Positions 16,309 through 24,533 of a stretch of DNA of 44,433 bases are shown here, in pieces. This DNA comes from Actinomycetota bacterium (lineage in GTDB: Bacteria > Armatimonadota > SYMT01), in the NCBI GenBank assembly GCA_005805375.1, contig SYMT01000216.1, positions 1 through 44,433 on the forward strand. The letters run 5' to 3'. The notes under the pieces were generated by a model. It was not told where the DNA came from, did not search any database, and saw only the letters and a program-made list of their open reading frames with translations. The translations under genes were made by a program, and so were the position numbers. Each line of letters opens with the position of its first letter. The first letter of the stretch is position 1.

Positions 16309-17397
16309 ATGAGGGCGCCCGGGCCGCTGCACCGTCTCCGTCTTGCGCTGGCGGTGTTCGTGATGGTGATTCTGAGCGGCGTAGCCGGTTATGCGACGAT
16401 TGAGGGACAGTCGTTCCCCGAGGCGCTCTACTCGACGATCATGAGTGTGGGGGCGGTTACGGACGTGGTAACCCGGACCCGGTGGGGGCGACTGCTCAAC
16501 GGGGCCCTGGTTGTAGCCGGAGTGGCCGCGACCGCGCTGATGGCCGGGGCGGTGGTGGAGATTGTTGTGGGCGCGCAGTTACGCGCGATCCTGGGAAAGC
16601 GGCGCATGGAAAAAGAACTGTCCCGCCTGCGGGATCACTACATCGTGTGTGGCTACGGCCGGATGGGGCAAGAGCTGGTTCAGTTGTTCACCCAACGGGG
16701 CGCCTCGGTCGTTGTGATTGATGTGAGCGAAGAGAAGTGTCGCCTGCTGCAGGAACTGGGATTGCCGCACATAGAGGGGGATGCCGCCAGTGATGCTGTG
16801 CTCCAGGCTGCGGGCGTGGAACGGGCAGCGGGACTCGTGACGGTTGCCCCGCGCGATGCCGACAACATCTTCATCACCTTGAGCGCGCGCGCCCTGAATC
16901 CGGATCTGTGCATCGTCGCGCGTTCCATCTACGATCAGGATGTCCACAAGTTGGAACTGGCGGGGGCTGACCGGGTGGTGTCTCCCTACGTCAGCGGCGC
17001 TCGCCGCATCGCGGCGGCTGTGTTCGAGCCGACCGTGGCCGAGTTCCTGGACGTGCAGAACGATCAGGGAAGTGTGCAATGGCAACTCACGGAGATTCCG
17101 GTGGGGGATCAGGTGTCGTTGACCGGCCGGAGCCTGCGTGACAGCGGCATCCGGGAAAACACCGGGTGCACCGTGCTCGCCATCCGCCGTCGCGGAGAGA
17201 CCGGTTTCCACAGCAACCCGGGGCCGGATGTGCTGCTGCATCCGGGCGACACGCTCATCGCGATCGGCACTCAACCGCAGGTGCAACGACTCTATGAGCA
17301 CGCAGGCGTTCAGCACGAGGGGCTTCTGCGCAAGCTCATGCGTGCCCGGCACGCGGTCACGCAGCGATCCGGACGATTCGGCCGCCGCAAAGTCTAG
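16309..17397 (+). CDS. two-helix potassium-channel-like protein with RCK (TrkA-N/TrkA-C) domains and an atypical pore loop
   Basis: A 362-residue protein with the layout of MthK-like potassium channels: TM1 at residues about 10-30, pore helix and loop at 35-52, TM2 at 60-88, an RCK-N Rossmann domain from about 110 (YIVCGYGRMGQELV, with GxGxxG at 115-120, and DVSEEKCRLLQ), then a TrkA-C domain from about 255 (TGRSLRDSGIRENTGCTV, then LHPGDTLIAIG). RCK domains bind NAD(H) or ions and gate the pore. The selectivity filter, normally TVGYGD, reads SVGAVTD at residues 46-52, so the canonical GYG is missing. It may therefore be a non-selective or non-conducting relative. The start ATG 16309 avoids the terminator hairpin covered by the longer frame. 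Confidence 0.8.
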   Translation: MRAPGPLHRLRLALAVFVMVILSGVAGYATIEGQSFPEALYSTIMSVGAVTDVVTRTRWGRLLNGALVVAGVAATALMAGAVVEIVVGAQLRAILGKRRMEKELSRLRDHYIVCGYGRMGQELVQLFTQRGASVVVIDVSEEKCRLLQELGLPHIEGDAASDAVLQAAGVERAAGLVTVAPRDADNIFITLSARALNPDLCIVARSIYDQDVHKLELAGADRVVSPYVSGARRIAAAVFEPTVAEFLDVQNDQGSVQWQLTEIPVGDQVSLTGRSLRDSGIRENTGCTVLAIRRRGETGFHSNPGPDVLLHPGDTLIAIGTQPQVQRLYEHAGVQHEGLLRKLMRARHAVTQRSGRFGRRKV

Positions 17398-17571
17398 CAG
17401 CGCCGACGTGCGGGTCAGTCTGCGGCGCTGGGAGGTGTGCCCTGGACCGGGCACGGCCAAGGTTGCAGACTGCTATGTTGGCCCACCTGCTCACCCGAGA
17501 GGCGTCCGGCGGGGCTCCCGGCAAATGGAACGGGTTGCCCTGTCTGCGCCTGTCAAGTCGCGGACGAGAAT

Positions 17572-18057
17572 TTATTCGCCGAGACGGACCAGGTGTTCGG
17601 CGAGCAGGTACCAGCGCAACTCGGCGCCCCCGGGCTCCACGCGTTGAACGTCCAGGCAGGCGAGCGACGCCTTTGCTACCCGGACGTGTCCTCCGCCGAT
17701 CAGCGTGCCGACGAGCGTGCTGAAATCCGGCTCGTGACCGACAAGCAGCACCCGCGCGCGCGGGGCCTGATCGGCCAATAGCGCCTGGAGGTCTCCCAGG
17801 CCGCACCCGCCGCCGAGCGCAGGGACCTCCTGCACGTGCGCCTCGCATGCGAGGCTCCGTGCTACGATGTCCGCCGTTTCCCGCGCGCGGACCAGGGGGC
17901 TGGTCAGAATCACGTCGAGGCGCAGATCCAGGCCGAGCATCCCACGCGCCGCCAATTCCAGTTCCTGGATCCCGCTCGGCGTCAGGCGCCGGGCGGCATC
18001 AGGCCGGCCCGGCTGCCGGTCTTCGGCGTCGCCATGACGTAGAAAGAAGAGACGCAT
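17572..18057 (-). CDS. sixA: phosphohistidine phosphatase SixA-type histidine phosphatase
   Basis: A 161-residue histidine phosphatase. The catalytic RHG lies at the N-terminus (MRLFFLRHGDAED), the second Arg in SPLVRARETADIV, the acidic region near the middle, and the second catalytic His in LLVGHEPDFSTLVG. The length and the FFLRHGDAE start match SixA, which removes phosphate from His-containing phosphotransfer domains. ATG 18057 is chosen because RHG must lie within the first ten residues; the frame extends upstream without family features. It lies just downstream of, and in the same direction as, the small unknown gene at 18071-18523 (13-base gap). The 174 bases to the convergent channel gene hold two short hairpins without T-runs. 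Confidence 0.88.
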   Translation of the reverse strand: MRLFFLRHGDAEDRQPGRPDAARRLTPSGIQELELAARGMLGLDLRLDVILTSPLVRARETADIVARSLACEAHVQEVPALGGGCGLGDLQALLADQAPRARVLLVGHEPDFSTLVGTLIGGGHVRVAKASLACLDVQRVEPGGAELRWYLLAEHLVRLGE

Positions 18058-18070
18058 CGAACTACGGCTC

Positions 18071-18523
18071 CTACCTGTTCGCGGGCGCAAGTCCGAGGTA
18101 CACGCGATCCAACGGGAAGCGGAGGATGAGTTCCAGCGACCAGGGCGTAAGCACCCGGACTTCGAGGTAGTCCGTGCCACCCGGGGGATCCGTCGCCGGC
18201 CAGTAGTGCCGTGCCTCGAACCGGGGCCGCCACCCCACCAGAGTCACCTCCACGCCTTCGGGATTCGAGAGGCGGGCCTCGCGGCGCCCCGGATCGGCAG
18301 ATACTACCGTCCCGCGGATGATGGACGGCAGCACCGTCCCCACACCGTCCTGAAGCGTCGGATAGTAACGGCTCCGGTGATAACCGCCTCCGCGCGTTTC
18401 AAACCCGAGTTCGACTTCTTCGCCCGCCATGGCAGCCAGGCGCTCGAAGGAAAACACGAACTCCTTCAGCGTGTCGAGCAGGTCGGGCCCACGCAGTGTC
18501 TCGGCGGTGGATTCTTCAGCCAT
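18071..18523 (-). CDS. conserved-looking protein of unknown function
   Basis: A 150-residue soluble protein with no signal peptide or membrane helix, not recognised. It begins with a charged helix (LLDTLKEFVFSFERLAAMAG), then alternates beta-strand-like segments (EVELGFETRGGGYHRSRYYP, VEVTLVGWRPRFEARHYWP, YLEVRVLTPWSLELILRFPL). Codon use and the short spacing to sixA (13 bases) and to the enolase-superfamily gene upstream (23 bases) argue for a real gene in a three-gene minus-strand operon. The composition suggests a small mostly-beta domain; no function can be assigned. Confidence 0.7.
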   Translation of the reverse strand: MAEESTAETLRGPDLLDTLKEFVFSFERLAAMAGEEVELGFETRGGGYHRSRYYPTLQDGVGTVLPSIIRGTVVSADPGRREARLSNPEGVEVTLVGWRPRFEARHYWPATDPPGGTDYLEVRVLTPWSLELILRFPLDRVYLGLAPANR

Positions 18524-18546
18524 CGGGGCATCCTTCCGGTGTCAGT

Positions 18547-19743
18547 TCAGCAGTCCACGCGGTGCAACGCGACCGCTGTCTCGTCCAATTCCACCCCGAG
18601 TCCCGGTTGGGTCGGCAGTGGCACATATCCGCCCACAATCGGAATCGGGTCCACGATCAGATCGTCCGAGCGGAGAAAATTGCCCACCATGTCACCTGGT
18701 AGTGTGCAATTGGCTGCGGCGAAACTGGCATGCACATAGGCCATGTCGCGGATACCCAGATCCACGCCGCTCCCGTGCCAGACCCGGATTCCCGCTTGCT
18801 CCGCCAGCCAAGCCATGCGCACGAAGGACGCCATGGACCCGTTGAGATTGAAATAATCCACCGCATTCAAGCGCACGGCAGCGAGCACGGCAGCCGGAGT
18901 GGATGCGTGGATGGCGATCGGCAGGGGCGACACCTGGCGCAGGTGGACGTACGCCTCCAGGTTGTCCCGCCACGGCACCGGGTCCTCAAGCACGAGGACA
19001 TTGAAGCGTTCCAGCGCCCGCGCCATCCGCAGCGCCTGGGCCGGCTCGTAGAACCGGCAGTTGGGATCCACGGTGATGGTGAAGTCAGGTCCGCATGCGT
19101 CCGTGATCGCCGCCACGCGTTCGACGATGGGATCATCCTCGGAGATGGCCGCCCACCGGGCGTGGTCGCCGGGGGAAGCGGCGCCGGCCGGTGACGCTCC
19201 CCGATCCGAACTGACCGCCGCGTCGGCGCTGCCTCGCGGCGGCTGCCGCCGCGCGTTCGGATTGGCCAGGGCTGCCTTGATTTTGATGCCGTGAAACCCG
19301 CGTTCCAGGCCTGCCCGCGCCTGTCCGGCGGTGTCTTCCGGACTTCGGCGGCTCGCCCAGTAGTCCACCAAAACCTGTTTCTGCCGCGCGCCCCCGAGCA
19401 GTTGATGGACCGGCACCTCCCACGTGCGTCCGAGCAGATCGAGAATCGCCATCTCGAACGTGTCGTAGGCGGCTTCGGGCGGCAGCGGCAGACTGTGCAG
19501 CGGAAAGCCCCGAGGATCCTTCCCCAGGATCGCCTGAATTCCGGCCTCAATGGCCGCCTCGCTCTCGCCGCGCGAACTCTCGCCCACCCCGGCCACTCCT
19601 GCATCGGTATGCAGTCGAATGATCCACTTGGGGACCGCGTCGAAAGTGGCCAGGCCAGGATCCCACCATCGGCCACTCCGCTCCAGAACACCCTCTCGAC
19701 ACGGGACGACGACCTGCCACTTCTCCACGCAGGTGATGCGCAT
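18547..19743 (-). CDS. enolase-superfamily enzyme (mandelate racemase/muconate lactonizing type)
   Basis: A 398-residue protein with the N-terminal capping domain (residues 1-125) and the (beta/alpha)7-beta barrel. The KxK catalytic pair is K154/K156 (GIKIKAA), the first metal ligand is D226 (TVDPNCR) and the second is E253 (VLEDPVP). At the third ligand position the segment reads LPIAIHAS, with His279 where Asp, Glu or Asn is usual. H333 lies in VWHGSG near the end of the barrel. Such enzymes dehydrate or racemise sugar acids; the substrate cannot be read. A low-complexity Ala/Gly/Ser/Pro-rich insert of about 45 residues follows K156 (about 160-205). ATG 19743 has GGAG upstream. It heads the minus-strand operon with the unknown gene and sixA. 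Confidence 0.8.
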   Translation of the reverse strand: MRITCVEKWQVVVPCREGVLERSGRWWDPGLATFDAVPKWIIRLHTDAGVAGVGESSRGESEAAIEAGIQAILGKDPRGFPLHSLPLPPEAAYDTFEMAILDLLGRTWEVPVHQLLGGARQKQVLVDYWASRRSPEDTAGQARAGLERGFHGIKIKAALANPNARRQPPRGSADAAVSSDRGASPAGAASPGDHARWAAISEDDPIVERVAAITDACGPDFTITVDPNCRFYEPAQALRMARALERFNVLVLEDPVPWRDNLEAYVHLRQVSPLPIAIHASTPAAVLAAVRLNAVDYFNLNGSMASFVRMAWLAEQAGIRVWHGSGVDLGIRDMAYVHASFAAANCTLPGDMVGNFLRSDDLIVDPIPIVGGYVPLPTQPGLGVELDETAVALHRVDC

Positions 19744-19803
19744 TTTGGAACTCCGGAAGATACTGACAGTAGGAGTGTGCGCCGCCACCAGTGCAGATCC
19801 CTG

Positions 19804-19830
19804 CGTCACGGGACGTCGTGACGTATTTTT
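19804..19830 (+). promoter_or_regulatory. inverted repeat followed by a T-run between divergent genes
   Basis: CGTCAC (19804-19809), eight bases, GTGACG (19818-19823), followed directly by TATTTTT. It sits between the divergent enolase-superfamily and IMP dehydrogenase genes. It could be an operator for either gene or a short attenuator hairpin in the IMP dehydrogenase leader. The six-pair stem is weak for a stand-alone terminator. Confidence 0.35.
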
Positions 19831-19874
19831 GTTCTACTGGCACTTCTTGCCCGCAGATGGTGCGCCCCGCGTGG

Positions 19875-19904
19875 TTGACGTTTCGCTGCTGCTTAGCCCA
19901 TAAA
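19875..19904 (+). promoter_or_regulatory. possible sigma-70-type promoter of the IMP dehydrogenase gene
   Basis: TTGACG at 19875-19880 and CATAAA at 19899-19904, spaced by 18 bases, lie 50 bases ahead of the ATG at 19954. The -10 box is weak, so this is a candidate only. Confidence 0.35.
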
Positions 19905-19953
19905 CTTCGGCAACACAATGCGGTTTGGAGTTCCGGTTCAGGGAGGAATCAGA

Positions 19954-21546
19954 ATGGAGACGCTGATCGAGGGAGGACGTGCCGCCGGCACCCGACCCCC
20001 CGACTCGGTGCCTGCAGAGGCCCGGATGGACCCTCTGGCCGAGCATTCGCTGGATGGGTACGACGCCGAATCAGTGTTCGGCGCCGGTTCCGGCCTCACG
20101 TTTGACGATCTCATCGTTCTTCCGGGATACATTGACTTCCCGGCGGCGGATGTGCGCCTGGAAACGCACCTCACCCGGAACATCCGCATCAAACGGCCGC
20201 TGATCAGCTCGCCGATGGATACGGTGACGGAAGCGGCAATGGCCATCACGCTGTCGCTCCTCGGCGGCATCGGAATCCTGCACTACAACAACACCGTCGC
20301 AGAGCAGGTCGAGATGGTACGCAAGGTGAAGCGCTACGAGAACGGGTTCATTACCGACCCGATTTCCCTGTCGCCGGAACACACCATCGCCGATGTAGAC
20401 GCCATCACGGCGCGGTACGGTTTTTCGGGGATTCCGATCACTGCGGACGGCACCCTGGAGTCTCCGCTGGTCGGGATCGTCACCAACAGAGACACAGACT
20501 TCGAGCGAGACCGCAGCCGCAAGTTGCGGGAGGTGATGACCACGGAACTGGTCACTGCGCCCAAGGGCATCACACTCAGCGAGGCAAATCGCATCCTGCG
20601 TGCCTCCAAGAAGGGGAAACTGCCGGTGGTGGATCACCAGGGGCGGCTGGTGGCGCTCCTGGCCCGACGGGATTTGCTCAAGAACCTCAATTTCCCGGAC
20701 TCCTCCAAGGATGGTTCCAAGCAGCTCCTCTGCGGCGCCGCGGTTTCGACCCGGGACGAAGATCGAGACCGTGTGGACGAACTAGCCGCCGCAGGCGCCA
20801 ACGTCATTGTGGTGGACGCCGCGCAGGGGCACTCGATCTATCAGCAGCGCATGGTGGGGTACATCAAGGGGCGCTATCCACATGTGGACGTGATTGCGGG
20901 CAACGTCGTCACCCGGCAGCAGGCGGAGACACTCATCCACGCAGGAGCCGACGCGCTTCGGGTCGGGATGGGTCCGGGTTCCATCTGCATCACCCAGAAC
21001 ATGATGGCGGTCGGACGGCCGCAGGCGACGGCGGTGTACCGCACCGCCGAGTTCGCGCGCAAGTACGGGGTACCGGTGCTGGCAGACGGCGGGATCAACG
21101 GCATCGGACCGATGGCCAAGGCGCTGGCTCTCGGCGCCAGTGCGGTGATGCTGGGGAACCTGCTCGCCGGCACCCAGGAGGCGCCCGGAGAATACTTCTA
21201 TGACAATGGGGTGCGCGTCAAGCGATACCGCGGCATGGCCAGCCTTGAGGCGATGGGGCAGGGGGGAGCCAAGCGCTACCTGACGGACCGTAATGACCCC
21301 ATCAAAGTCCCCCAGGGAGTTTCCGGCACCGTGGTGGACAAAGGCTCGCTCGTTGACTACGTCCCGTACCTGATGAAAGGTCTTCAACAGGCGTTTCAGG
21401 ACATGGGGTATGCCGACATTCCGTCACTGCATGCGGCGCTGTGGGAAGGGCGTCTCCGCCTCGAACGCCGGACCCCGAACGCAGCGGCGGAGGGCAGCGT
21501 CCACAGCCTCGTGAGCTACGAAACCCCGCGCTTCGGCATACGCTGA
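19954..21546 (+). CDS. guaB: inosine-5'-monophosphate dehydrogenase, eukaryote-like form
   Basis: A 530-residue IMP dehydrogenase, catalysing the NAD-dependent step from IMP to XMP in guanine nucleotide synthesis. The N-terminal extension (about 45 residues) precedes [18 protein letters not shown] domains span about 120-240. The catalytic Cys is C345 in GPGSICITQ, with the finger/flap regions [19 protein letters not shown] and [15 protein letters not shown]. Many stretches ([45 protein letters not shown]-type C-terminus read as [10 protein letters not shown]) follow the animal/fungal enzyme rather than typical bacterial GuaB. ATG 19954 has GGGAGG upstream. It is a single-gene unit divergent from the enolase-superfamily gene. 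Confidence 0.92.
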   Translation: METLIEGGRAAGTRPPDSVPAEARMDPLAEHSLDGYDAESVFGAGSGLTFDDLIVLPGYIDFPAADVRLETHLTRNIRIKRPLISSPMDTVTEAAMAITLSLLGGIGILHYNNTVAEQVEMVRKVKRYENGFITDPISLSPEHTIADVDAITARYGFSGIPITADGTLESPLVGIVTNRDTDFERDRSRKLREVMTTELVTAPKGITLSEANRILRASKKGKLPVVDHQGRLVALLARRDLLKNLNFPDSSKDGSKQLLCGAAVSTRDEDRDRVDELAAAGANVIVVDAAQGHSIYQQRMVGYIKGRYPHVDVIAGNVVTRQQAETLIHAGADALRVGMGPGSICITQNMMAVGRPQATAVYRTAEFARKYGVPVLADGGINGIGPMAKALALGASAVMLGNLLAGTQEAPGEYFYDNGVRVKRYRGMASLEAMGQGGAKRYLTDRNDPIKVPQGVSGTVVDKGSLVDYVPYLMKGLQQAFQDMGYADIPSLHAALWEGRLRLERRTPNAAAEGSVHSLVSYETPRFGIR

Positions 21547-21726
21547 GGGAGACGGCAGGTACTGATACTCTGTTGACCTCGGAAAACGGGGCGCAGACAC
21601 GCGAAACTATAGGTGCTTCCGAGTGTCGGATCGGACATCCTGAACACGGAATCTTTTTTGTTCGCCCGAGACTTCGGTCTCGGCGAGCCGCGTCTTGCGG
21701 CCGCCGGCGGCGGACGGGAGTGGAGT

Positions 21727-24411
21727 ATGGCTTCCTCAGGGAGATGGTCCCGCGCGACGGTCCCGTGCCTTGTCGTGATGACGGCAGGGTTCGTCGCTGT
21801 TCCCGCCGACGCTGCCCCGAGCACGTGGCAAAAACCGATCCAGGTCGCCGCGGCAGGTATGCCTCCGGCGAAGTCGGCGCCTGCGGCCCGCCCGGCGCCC
21901 ATCACATCACTGTCGCTCACCCCGACGGCGATCGTACTCGACGGCCCCCGGTCCGTACATCGCATCCTGGTCACAGGCGTCCGCAAGGACGGCACCCAGG
22001 TGGATCTGACCGGTCAGGCGAAGTTCATCAGTTCGACGCCGAAGGTCGCACAGGTGAGTCCGTTCGGCGTCGCAACTCCGACCGGCAACGGCCAGGGCAA
22101 GATTCTGGTCACCGCCGGAGGGCGACGTGCCGCACTGGCTTTAACCGTCCGCAATGCGGACAAACCGGCTCCGTGGAACTTCTCGAACCATGTCATCTCC
22201 GTCCTGAGCAAGGGCGGGTGCAGCATGGGTGCGTGCCACGGGGCCGCAGCCGGCAAGAACGGCTTCCGTCTCACCCTGCGGGGTTATGATCCGGACCTGG
22301 ACTTTGAGCGCCTTCTGCGTGAGGGCGGCGCCCGCCGTCTGTCGAAGTCCGATCCGGGCAACAGCCTGGTGCTCCTCAAGGGCTCCCTCGCTGTGCCGCA
22401 CGCGGGCGGACAACGCTTCAAGACGGACAGCCTGGAGTACCAGGTCCTCTCCGAGTGGATGGCCGAGGGGATGGCCGGTCCCAGCGCCACCGACCCGACG
22501 CTGGTACGACTGGAAGTCGCGCCCGGTGAGCGGATCCTGGTGGAGAAGGCCGAACAGCAGCTCCTGGTGCGTGCCCACTTCAGCGACGGGCACGTGGAAG
22601 ATGTTACCCACTGGGCACGTTACGCTTCCAACGAGGAAGGCGTCGCCACGGTGGATGACACCGGCAAGGTGCGGATTCAGGGCAACGGCGAGACCGCGAT
22701 TACAGTGATGTACATCGACAAGGTGACCTTCGCTCGCGTATCAGTGCCGTTCCCGAACAAGGTGCTGCCCGCCCAGTATGCGAAGATCCCGGCCCCGAGC
22801 TACATTGACCGGTTGGTGCTGAAGAAGCTCGAAGCCCTTCGCTTGCTGCCGTCCGATGTGGCTGAAGACGCCGAGTACATGCGGCGCACCTATCTCGATC
22901 TCATCGGCACGCTGCCGACAGCAGCCGAAGTGCGCACCTTCCTGGGTGACCAGGATCCGACCAAGCGCGCCAAGCTGGTGGATCAGTTGCTCGAGCGGCC
23001 CGAGTACGTGGACTACTGGACGTACAAATGGGGCGACCTGCTCCGCGTGAACCGCGAAACCCTCACCGAGAAGGGCATGTGGGCCTTCTACAGTTGGGTG
23101 CGCGAGGCAGTTGCCGAAAATCGCCCGTGGGATCGGGTTGTGCATGACGTGCTGACCGCCAACGGGAATACCTTCTCGGATGGCCCCAGCAACTTCTACC
23201 GGATCAGCCGCACGCCGGAAGATCTCACCGAAACGGTGAGCCAGGCGTTCCTGGGAATCCGCGTGCAGTGCGCCCGTTGCCACAACCATCCGTTTGAGAA
23301 GTGGACCCAGCAGGACTATTACAAGTTCGCCAATCTCCTCTCGCGGGTGACCCGGAAGCCGGGCGAACATCCGCAGGATCTGGTCATCACTGCTGCCGCT
23401 ACCGGGGAGATCGCCTTCCCGAAGACCGGCAAGCCCCTGCCTCCCGCCCCGTACGACGGGAAGCCGATGGCCACGGACAGCGCGGAGGATCGCCGTGTCT
23501 ACCTGGCTGACTGGCTGGCCTCGCCGAAGAACAGCTACTTCGTGCAGTCCATCGTCAATCGCGTGTGGCGCCACTTCATGGGGCGCGGCTTGATTGAGCC
23601 GGTGGATGACCTCCGGGCCACGAACCCGGCCTCGAATGAGCCGTTGATGCAGGCGCTGTGTAAGGACCTGGTGGAGCACAACTTCGACCTGAAGCACCTC
23701 ATCCGCCAGATTGCGACCAGCCGCACCTATCAGCTCACTTCGCGGCCCCGGCCGGAAAACAAGAAGGACGACAAGCAGTACAGCCGGTACTTCGTGCGTC
23801 GTCTGACGGCCGAGCAGCTTCTGGATGCGATCTCGCAAGTTACCCAGCAGCAGGAGAAATTCTCCAATCTGCCTGCGGGTTACCGCGCCATCCAGTTGCC
23901 GGACACCAAGGTAGCGAACTACTTCCTGGACGTGTTCGGACGGCCGCCGCGGCAGATCACCTGCGATTGTGAGCGCGCGCAGGAGCCGAACATGGCTCAG
24001 GCGCTGCATCTCATCAACGGCGCCGGCGTCAACCAGAAAATCTCGGCGAATGGCGGCTTCGTGGATCAGCTCCTGAAGTCTCCGAAGAAAGACAACGAGA
24101 TCGTGGAGGAGATGTATCTCACCTGCTTTGGCCGCTTCCCGACCAAGTAGGAGATGGATGCCGCCCTCCAGACCGTGAAGGAAGCGATGGAGCCGCCGAA
24201 GCCGGCCGCAGCGAAGCCTGCGGACCCAAAAGCTGCTGCGGCTGACCCGAAGGCAGCGGACGCGAAGGCCGCGGACGCGAAGCCGGCGGACCCCAAGGCC
24301 GCCAAGCCGGCCGAGCCGCCGAAGTTCGATCCGGTCGTGGCCCGGCGCCAGGTCTTCGAAGATCTGCTCTGGGCGCTTATCAACGGAAAGGAGTTCGTGT
24401 TCAACCACTAG
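21727..24411 (+). pseudogene. secreted Ig-like (Big-2) / DUF1549 / DUF1553 protein with an in-frame amber codon near its C-terminus
   Basis: A signal peptide (residues 1-30) is followed by a Big-2-like Ig domain (about 58-142), a CSMGACHG heme-like motif (C165, C170, H171; CX4CH), a second Ig-like region, DUF1549 (YMRRTYLDLIGTLPTAAEV, then VQCARCHNHPFEKWTQQDYY with CxxCH) and DUF1553 (VNRVWRHFMGRGLIEPVDDL, then QALHLINGAGVN). The frame stops at TAG 24148-24150 after 807 residues, in YLTCFGRFPTK. The same frame continues at once with EMDAALQTVKEA, an Ala/Lys/Pro/Asp-rich linker and ALINGKEFVFNH, the conserved C-terminal end of DUF1553 proteins, to TAG 24409-24411. A single G-to-T change in a Glu codon would explain it. 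It is either a recent nonsense mutation, a read-through stop or a sequencing error. ATG 21727 has GGGAG upstream. Confidence 0.75.
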
Positions 24412-24442
24412 GACGAACACGGGCCCGGTCTCACTGACCCAC

Positions 24443-24500
24443 GGACCGCCGCCGGGCAGCGCTGCACAAATGCAATGCAGCGAATGTCGGCGGCGGTTCC
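24443..24500 (+). other. long GC-rich inverted repeat upstream of the cytochrome-WD40 gene
   Basis: GGACCGCCGCCG (24443-24454) pairs with CGGCGGCGGTTCC (24488-24500) with one bulged base, and the interior holds a small palindrome (GCAGCGCTGC). It lies between the DUF1549/DUF1553 gene and the cytochrome-WD40 gene. No T-run follows, so it is more likely an RNA stem that tunes the downstream transcript than a terminator. Confidence 0.45.
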
Positions 24501-24533
24501 GTCATATGGGGAGAGGCAAGTCTGGAGAGACGA

